From positions 83,100 to 147,099 of the forward strand of contig JAITNN010000007.1 in NCBI GenBank assembly GCA_031290395.1: a DNA stretch of 64,000 nt, in the 5' to 3' direction. A program made the translations under genes and the position numbers. The DNA comes from Mycoplasmataceae bacterium. GTDB taxonomy: Bacteria; Bacillota_I; Bacilli_A; Mycoplasmatales; Mycoplasmoidaceae. The notes under the pieces were generated by a model. It saw nothing but the letters and a program-made list of their open reading frames with translations. It searched no databases and had not been told where the DNA came from. Shown here piece by piece: positions 58,119 through 64,000 of this stretch. Positions within the stretch are counted from its first letter, which is position 1. Each line of letters opens with the position of its first letter.

Positions 58119-58150
58119 TTGACCATTTCCTCATGGGGGGGGGTTATAAT
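58119..58150 (+). promoter_or_regulatory. promoter with a G9 tract in the spacer
   Basis: TTGACC at 58119-58124 and TATAAT at 58145-58150 are separated by 20 bases, of which 58135-58143 are nine consecutive G. The optimum spacer is about 17. Change in tract length would alter promoter strength. Confidence 0.75.
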
Positions 58151-58176
58151 TGTTCATACAAATTTCTAGGAGAGAT

Positions 58177-59430
58177 ATGAGAAACGACTCACAAAGAATA
58201 GATGGTAACAAAAGTGCCCCAGATAATAATGTTTTAACTCATGAACAAAAAGCAGTGTGATTGCGAAGAAAATCAGCAAAAATTAGTTATGCTTGTTTGG
58301 GTGCTATTTTAGGGGCGGGAGTGGCGTGTGCAATTGTTTTACCCCTTACACTAAACCAATGCAGTACTAACACAATTACATTTGATCAAAATACTGTTTT
58401 GGAAAAACAAAGTTTTTATAAACAAATAAACATTCCTGACTTTAAAGAAACATACAACCCATTATCAGTTGCAAAGTTATATGAAGATTCTGCTAATGAA
58501 AAAAAATATATATTGACGGATGCTTTGCATGCGGTACAAAATAACATTGATATGTTTTTTCATAGAGGTAATGTTGCTATCGAGGCGTTAGAACAAGTGG
58601 ATCATGTTGGTAGTACTAGTGCTGAATTAAACGAAATTTTATACGGTACGCCAAGCAAATATAATGGGACAATAAAATTAGAATTCAATGCAAAAACTCA
58701 TGTTTTTAGTTTATACATCCAAGAATGAATTACAAGTTTATGGCAGGATGAAGTTGTACCATTTAGTGATAAAGTGGAGGTTCCTACAAAACTATATTTA
58801 AGCTATGATTTGCATAATTACCAGGTGGGGTGGATAGGAGGCTTAAGAACATCGGACATAGTATTTAGCTATGGTAAAGAGTCTGGCGTAAGGCGTATAT
58901 ATTCTACTTTTACTCCCGCGAGCAATGACCCAAATATATCTTATGTTGAGGCGCAAGGGAACGGGGAGATTAATGGAACAGCGCAACTCGTGAATAGTAT
59001 CAATATTGGGCCAGAATATCTAGAGTCTGTAGCGTGTATGAAATTTTTATCAGCAAATTTCCAAGATGCACAGGTTGTCAATCCCACCACATTCGGTGTG
59101 AACGAATCGACGCCCATAACAATAACTAATGATTTTGGGTGTTCAGATTTTGATAGTTGAGCTACTTTGCTAAATAATGACAATGCATTTTATTTATCTA
59201 CTGATTTTGAATCTATATACGATTCTGTGCTTTTAGGTTCTTCTCAGTGGAATGTAGGAGAACAAACAGCACCTTATATTTCCAATATCTATATAGACTA
59301 TTATTGAGATGAGGATTTACAAGAAGACATTTGATGCTGCCAATTAAGCTTATTACCAGGGTTTGTCTTCTCGGGTGATCAAGGGAGTGATTTGTATCAA
59401 AATTTAGCTTGACCCACTGCAACGCTTTAG
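58177..59430 (+). CDS. putative surface lipoprotein
   Basis: The 417-residue protein begins with a hydrophilic stretch of about 35 residues including LRRKSAK, then a hydrophobic leader ending LTLNQCS (mollicute-type lipobox). The rest is a soluble extracytoplasmic region, rich in aromatics and Asn. The last 60 residues carry WNVGEQTAPYISNIYIDYYW, like the end of a beta-sandwich carbohydrate-binding domain. AGGAGAG precedes the ATG. The family is not recognised. The poly-G promoter suggests variable expression. Confidence 0.7.
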
Positions 59431-59456
59431 CATTTCTTACTATAAAAATATCGTTT

Positions 59457-59485
59457 AAAAATTCACAAAGTGTTTGTGAATTTTT
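59457..59485 (+). terminator. intrinsic terminator after the lipoprotein gene
   Basis: A perfect 12-bp stem AAAATTCACAAA/TTTGTGAATTTT with loop GTG ends in T residues. On either strand it could terminate. Confidence 0.85.
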
Positions 59486-59492
59486 AAATAGT

Positions 59493-59521
59493 TTGCATAC
59501 TTTGTTAGATATATTTATAAT
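59493..59521 (+). promoter_or_regulatory. promoter of rpoE-fba
   Basis: TTGCAT at 59493-59498 and TATAAT at 59516-59521 are 17 bases apart, the best sigma-70 type promoter in the window. AAAGGA at 59537-59542 precedes the rpoE ATG. Confidence 0.75.
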
Positions 59522-59548
59522 TACACAAGTTTAAATAAAGGAACTACT

Positions 59549-59977
59549 ATGGCTAGACAACAATTTATTGACAAGATGTATCACATTGTCAAAGATGAAT
59601 TAGAAAATAAATCTTTTACTTTTCACGATATTTGAAAAAAAATCGTAAAAGAAGATAAGTTATCTAAAGAAGAACAAAAAACAAATATTGGTGTAGTGTA
59701 CACTGATCTATTACAAGATGCACGTTTTGTATATATGGGTAATAAGAAATGAATGCTTCGAGAATATGCTACTCAAGAAGAAATTGTGCAATATCAAAAT
59801 GCACTTTACGACTTTGCTCCAGAAGTTGTTGAAGAGGGTTATGTAGTTCCTGAACCAGTTGTTGATGCAACTGAAGAGGAAATTAAAGCACCAGCTGATG
59901 AATCAGAAGAAGCTGAAGAAGATCTAGATGTGAAAACTAGTCTTGAAAAAACAAAAATTGATGAAGATGAGGAATAA
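59549..59977 (+). CDS. rpoE: DNA-directed RNA polymerase delta subunit
   Basis: Delta is the Gram-positive RNA polymerase subunit that increases specificity and recycling. The 142-residue protein has an N-terminal HARE-HTH domain (FTFHDIWKKIV, then NIGVVYTDLLQDARFVYMG) and an acidic, disordered C-terminal half full of Glu and Asp. Length is slightly reduced from the 173 of Bacillus. fba follows 3 bases downstream, as in several Firmicutes. Confidence 0.9.
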
Positions 59978-59980
59978 AAC

Positions 59981-60862
59981 ATGGCTAGTAAATTAGTTAA
60001 CATGAATGAAATGTTAAAACAAGCACACGATGGTCATTACGCTGTTGCTCATATCAATATTAACAATCTAGAATGAATCAAAGGTGTTTTAAGTGCTGCT
60101 CAAGAAACTAATTCACCAGTGATTCTTGGTGTGTCCGAAGGTGCTGGTAAATATATGTGCGGTTTCAAAAATGTTGTTGATATGGTTAATAACGTTCTTA
60201 ACACAATGAATATTTCCCAACCAGTTGCTTTGCACTTAGACCACGGTTCATTTGAAGGAGCCAAGGCCGCTTTAGCTGCTGGCTTTAGTTCTGTTATGTA
60301 CGATGGTTCTCATTTACCATTTGATCAAAACATCACAGAGACTAAAGAAGTTTTAGCAATTGCTCAAAAACAAAATGCATCAGTAGAAGCTGAAGTTGGA
60401 GCAATTGGTGGTGAAGAAGACGGTAAAAAATCAGGTGGTGAGTTAGCTGACATTAGTCAATGTAGTAAAATTGCTCAACTTCCCATTTCTTGTTTAGCTG
60501 CTGGCATTGGTAACATTCATGGTATTTATCCAAGCGACTGAAAGGGTTTAAATTTAGAACAATTAAAGCAAATTCACGATGCAACTAATGGTAAACCTTT
60601 AGTGTTACATGGTGGTACAGGAATTCCTGACGCGATGGTACAAGATGCTATTAAATTGGGCATTTGTAAAGTTAATGTAAATACAGAACTTCAATTAGTT
60701 TTTGCTGAAGCAACTAGAAAATACATTGAGGCTGGCAAAGACCAAGATACTAAAGCTAAAGGATTCGACCCTCGTAAATTATTAAAGCCCGGTGTTGAAG
60801 CTATAAAAGAAAAATGTATTGAAAAATTTAAAGTCTTTGGCAGCTACGGTAAAGCCAATTAA
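59981..60862 (+). CDS. fba: class II fructose-1,6-bisphosphate aldolase
   Basis: Fba cleaves fructose-1,6-bisphosphate to GAP and DHAP. The 293-residue protein has LHLDHGSFEG with the zinc His, SVMYDGSHLPF, EAEVGAIGGEEDG, GNIHGIYPSDW and LHGGTGIPDA, the class II signature. It marks glycolysis as an energy source. DHAP is also the product of the dihydroxyacetone kinase parts at 34138. Confidence 0.97.
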
Positions 60863-60868
60863 ATTTTT

Positions 60869-61972
60869 ATGGGTTTATCAGCAGGCATAGTCGGATTACC
60901 AAATGTTGGTAAATCAACATTATTTAACACTATTACTAATTCATCAGTAGAAGCCGCTAATTATCCATTTGCAACAATTGAGCCCAATGTAGGCGTAGTT
61001 AAAGTACCAGATCATCGTTTATTTGATTTGGCAAATTTAATTACTCCTGATAAAATTACACCTGCCATTTGTACATTTGTAGATATTGCTGGGTTGGTTA
61101 AAGGTGCTAGCAAAGGTGAAGGTTTAGGCAATAAATTTTTAGCCAACATTCGTGAGGTAGATGCGATTTGTCATGTAGTGCGTTGCTTTGATGATAAGCA
61201 AATTACTCATGTGTACGATCAAGTAGACCCGGTAAGAGATGCTGAAGTAATTAATTATGAATTAATACTTGCTGACTGAGAAAGCATTGAAAAGCGATTT
61301 TCAAGAGTAGTAGCAAAATCTAAATCTGGTGATAAACATGCGACCATTGAAGAAAAAATATGTCGTAATATTATGGCTGCTTTGAAAGCCAACCAATTTG
61401 CTAGAACAGTGAGCATGACTGAGGAAGAATTATTGTTAGTCAAAAATTACAATCTATTAACAATGAAACCAGTTTTATATATTGCTAATGTTAATGAGGA
61501 TGATGTAGCTAATCCAGAGAGCAATGTACACTATCAAAAATTGAAACAATTTGTATTGTCTAATGGTGACGATCAAATTGTAGCCATTTCTGCCAATATT
61601 GAAAATGATATTTCTAAACTAAGCAATATAGATAAGCAAACATTTATGAACGATCTAGGTATTAAAGAACCAGGACTAGATCGTCTCATTAAGATGACTT
61701 ACAAATTATTGAATTTATGTACATACTTTACTTTTGGTAAATCCGAGACTAAAGCATGAACATTTAAAAAAGGTATGACAGCGCCGCAATGTGCAGGGAT
61801 TATTCACACCGATTTTGAAAAGGGTTTTATTCGTGTTGAAGTAATTGACTGAAGGGATTTATTACAATACAAAACTGAAGCACAAGTTAAAGAAAATGGT
61901 AAACTAAGAATTGAAGGGAAAGAATACATTATGCAAGATGGTGATGTTTGCCATTTTAGGTTTAATGTGTAA
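60869..61972 (+). CDS. ychF: redox-regulated ATPase YchF
   Basis: YchF (Obg-like ATPase OLA1 in eukaryotes) binds ribosomes and prefers ATP. The 367-residue protein has the P-loop [12 protein letters not shown], the G2 region [33 protein letters not shown] and NVNE in place of NKxD, then a TGS domain. It has the normal size. One UGA-Trp each in the linker and the TGS part. Confidence 0.95.
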
Positions 61973-61980
61973 ACTAAAAT

Positions 61981-62412
61981 ATGAAAACTTTAGACATGAT
62001 GACCATCGCAGAACTACAACAAAATCTTGAGACTATTGAGATTCAATTAAAATTGTTATTTTCTACTTATAAAGATTTTATCAGCCGCTTTTTAACTTGA
62101 GAAGTTGATGATCCAAAAAAACAAGATAAAAAAATGTATCAGCAGCTTACACACGATTTTAAATTAATTATGCAAACCATGGAGCATTATTCTAATGATA
62201 TTTCTAAATTGGTATCAGCCGTTGATAAATTAGTGGCTAAAGTAGAAGATACAAAATCTCCATCTATGATGAAATCTATGGAGCATAATTTATACAAGCT
62301 AGATGAAGTATTATTGCGTTGTAATACTCATATATATTTGATTGATGAGTCTAGTGGTCATGTAAGTAAAGTATTAGATCAACCAACGCAACAAAAGAAA
62401 TTATTAAATTAA
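61981..62412 (+). CDS. helical protein of unknown function
   Basis: I do not recognise this 143-residue protein. It is predicted almost fully helical, with regular hydrophobic spacing indicating coiled coil in residues about 8-30 and 50-80, and no signal peptide. It lies between ychF (8 bases after) and purA (13 bases before), so it is probably co-transcribed. One UGA-Trp. Confidence 0.65.
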
Positions 62413-62425
62413 AAGAGGACAAACT

Positions 62426-63703
62426 ATGAAAAAACAACAATGCATGCTAATAATCGGATCACAATATGGTGACGAAGGTAAGGGTAAATTTACCGATATT
62501 CTTGCTGATGAATATGATTACATCGTAAGATTTCAGGGTGGAGATAATGCCGGTCACTCTATTGTTATTGATGGTGTGAAATACAAGTTACGTTTAATCC
62601 CATCTGGTATTTTCAAACATGACAAACGAGTGGTAATCGGGCACGGCGTAGTAATTAACCCAAAAACTTTGATTAATGAAATTGAATATTTAAAAAATAA
62701 TAAGTTTGATGTTAAAGGACGCTTGTTTGTATCCAACCGCGCTCACATCATTACGGATTACCATATTGCTATTGATAAATATTATGAAGATTTAAAAGGT
62801 GATAGTAAAGTCGGCACCACATTATGTGGTATTGGTCCATGTTATTCTGACAAGATCCAAAGAGTGGGGGTTCGTGTCGCTGACTTGCTAGATAAAAATG
62901 AATTGAAAGCGAAAATCACACTTTCATTACAAACAAAAAAAGACATTGCTGACAAAATTGGGTTTGGGATGAAAGACATTGATCGTCTAGTTGATGAGTA
63001 CTATGCACTTGGTCAAAAAATCAAACCTTATATTAGCAATACTATTGATCTTTTAAATGATGCTCATAAACAAGGTAAAAAAATCTTATTTGAAGGAGCT
63101 CAAGGCACATTCTTAGACATTGATATGGGTACATATCCATATGTAACTTCATCTTCAACAGTGGCTGGTGTTTCTAGCGGTAGTGGTATTAGCATCACCA
63201 AGATTAATTCGGTATTGAGTATTGTGAAAGCATACACATCTCGTGTTGGTGAAGGACCATTTGTTGCAGAAATTTTTGGACAAGATGCTGACTATATTCG
63301 CGAACGAGGTGGGGAGTATGGCACCGTTACAAAAAGACCACGCCGCATTGGATGATTAGACTTAGTGATGCTCAAATATGCAGTTAATGTTGTTGGCACT
63401 ACAGAAATTGCTTTAACTTTGTTAGACGTACTAAGTGGTTTGAGAGAAATTAAAGTTTGTGTGGCTTACAAGTACAACGGCAAAACTATTAGTGAAATTT
63501 TGCCTAGCAACAAAGAATACGCAAAGTGTAAACCAATTTATAAAACATTTAAAGGATGAAAAGAAGACATCACTCAAGTTACATCTTTTAAGAACTTACC
63601 AACTACTGCTCAAACATATATTAACTACCTTTCCAAAGAGTTAGATGTACCAATTACTTACATTTCAGTTGGAAATGACAGAATCAAAACTATTAAGCGA
63701 TAG
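62426..63703 (+). CDS. purA: adenylosuccinate synthetase
   Basis: PurA joins IMP and aspartate using GTP toward AMP. The 425-residue protein has GSQYGDEGKGKFTD, GGDNAGHSIV, TTLCGIGPCYSDK, EGAQGTFLDID, YVTSSSTVAGVSSG and VTKRPRRIGWLD, all family motifs. Substrate IMP would come from Hpt. GAGGAC precedes the ATG. Conserved length. Confidence 0.97.
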
Positions 63704-63720
63704 AAAATAATTCTCAAAAT

Positions 63721-63753
63721 TAACCTATGTATTACATACATAGGTTATTTCGA
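63721..63753 (+). terminator. hairpin terminator after purA
   Basis: An 11-bp perfect stem, TAACCTATGTA (63721-63731) with TACATAGGTTA (63737-63747), and a 5-base loop, followed by TTTCG. Confidence 0.75.
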
Positions 63754-63771
63754 TTTATTGAAAATAAAAAG

Positions 63772-63791
63772 TATAAAAAAATTATTTTCGG
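63772..63791 (+). repeat. copy 2 of the exact 20-bp upstream box
   Basis: Identical over 20 bases to 29687-29706. It directly abuts, and overlaps by 2 bases, the inverted repeat beginning at 63790. Confidence 0.7.
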
Positions 63792-63823
63792 CATATTACT
63801 ACTTGAAGGGATGGTAATATGCC
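63790..63823 (+). promoter_or_regulatory. 10-bp inverted repeat (possible operator or RNA hairpin)
   Basis: GGCATATTAC (63790-63799) and GTAATATGCC (63814-63823) are perfect reverse complements with a 14-base loop that contains GAAGGGA, a Shine-Dalgarno-like sequence. An ATG follows at 63824. Confidence 0.55.
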
Positions 63824-63847
63824 ATGAGTTATAATAAGAAGGATAAA

Positions 63848-64000
63848 ATGATTAAAATCGAACAATACGAACAGGATCCCAAAAGAGAAGGACATGAAAT
63901 AAAAGTTTCTGTTCTGACTAAGAAAAGTCCTAAACCGCCAATTCCACCAAATCCAAAACCAAAATCTAAAACAACCAAAGAACTTCTTTTGGAGTTTATG
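63848..64000 (+). CDS. partial protein with proline-rich segment
   Basis: The frame is open to the window end (51 codons). AAGAAGGA at 63836-63843 favours ATG 63848; ATG 63824 is in frame and would add eight residues. After a charged N-terminus comes KPPIPPNPKPK and the start of a helix (TKELLLEFM). A Pro-rich part before coiled-coil regions is compatible with DUF16-type proteins, but too little is seen to say. It shares the 20-bp upstream box with the DUF16-like gene at 29734. Confidence 0.6.
   Translation, partial: MIKIEQYEQDPKREGHEIKVSVLTKKSPKPPIPPNPKPKSKTTKELLLEFM

Overview
The window is a chromosomal segment around the replication origin of a mollicute (wall-less, AT-rich bacterium) that reads UGA as tryptophan. 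Nearly every conserved gene (serS, pcrA, dnaA, dnaN, gyrB, ftsH, gltX, fba, purA and others) stays open only if UGA is sense, so the apparent splits under the standard code are not pseudogenes. A tRNA-Trp(CCA) gene is present. The species cannot be named from the sequence. A DUF16-like coiled-coil protein hints at the pneumoniae group, but the metabolic set (MEP isoprenoid genes, GH92/GH1 glycosidases, rubredoxin plus A-type flavoprotein, CstA, two PnuC) is unusual for a mycoplasma and suggests an environmental or animal-associated lineage.

Layout. 1-5127 (minus): tatD-mnmE-holB-tmk-small Cys-rich protein-serS, a tightly overlapping housekeeping operon after the tail of a membrane protein. 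5203-9426 (plus): unknown small protein, degenerate GT2, RDD membrane protein, pcrA. 9423-10822 (minus): ABC-2 transporter. 10844-13261 (plus): formyl-THF cyclo-ligase, ymdB, PAP2 phosphatase, tRNA-Trp. 13395-19658 (minus): glycan operon of a 1230-residue exported GH92, a GH1 and an MFS carrier. 20125-22586 (minus): fhs-tilS. 22665-29440: membrane protein, Pif1-like helicase, and hpt-ftsH-pnuC-pnuC-flavodoxin. 29734-36002: DUF16-like protein, ispF, membrane protein, folD, ispD, hydrolase, DhaL-DhaM fusion, secreted protein. 36005-39720 (minus): lipoprotein plus ABC exporter with two permeases. 39772-45173: membrane protein, rubredoxin-fprA, unknown-cstA, DUF4143 ATPase. 45317-52852 (minus): dnaA-dnaN-yaaA-gyrB-gyrA, with a candidate oriC between dnaA and dnaN. 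52923-58093 (plus): rpmH-rnpA-yidC-rsmA-ispE-gltX-FMN reductase. 58177-63703 (plus): phase-variable-looking lipoprotein, rpoE, fba, ychF, unknown, purA. A partial Pro-rich gene closes the window.

Most notable: (1) the GH92 has Gln where ordinary GH92 alpha-mannosidases have the catalytic Glu acid, as in the branch that cleaves mannose-1-phospho-6-mannose, and it sits in an operon with an intracellular-type GH1 and a sugar-type carrier; (2) the G/C homopolymers of 7-9 bases that I found all lie in or just upstream of predicted envelope-protein genes, one inside a promoter spacer and one at a translation start, so they look like contingency loci; (3) many transcription units start with TATAAT only 6-10 bases before the ATG, implying leaderless mRNAs, including a 21-bp divergent promoter made of one palindrome; (4) an exact 20-bp box is repeated upstream of two genes about 34 kb apart.
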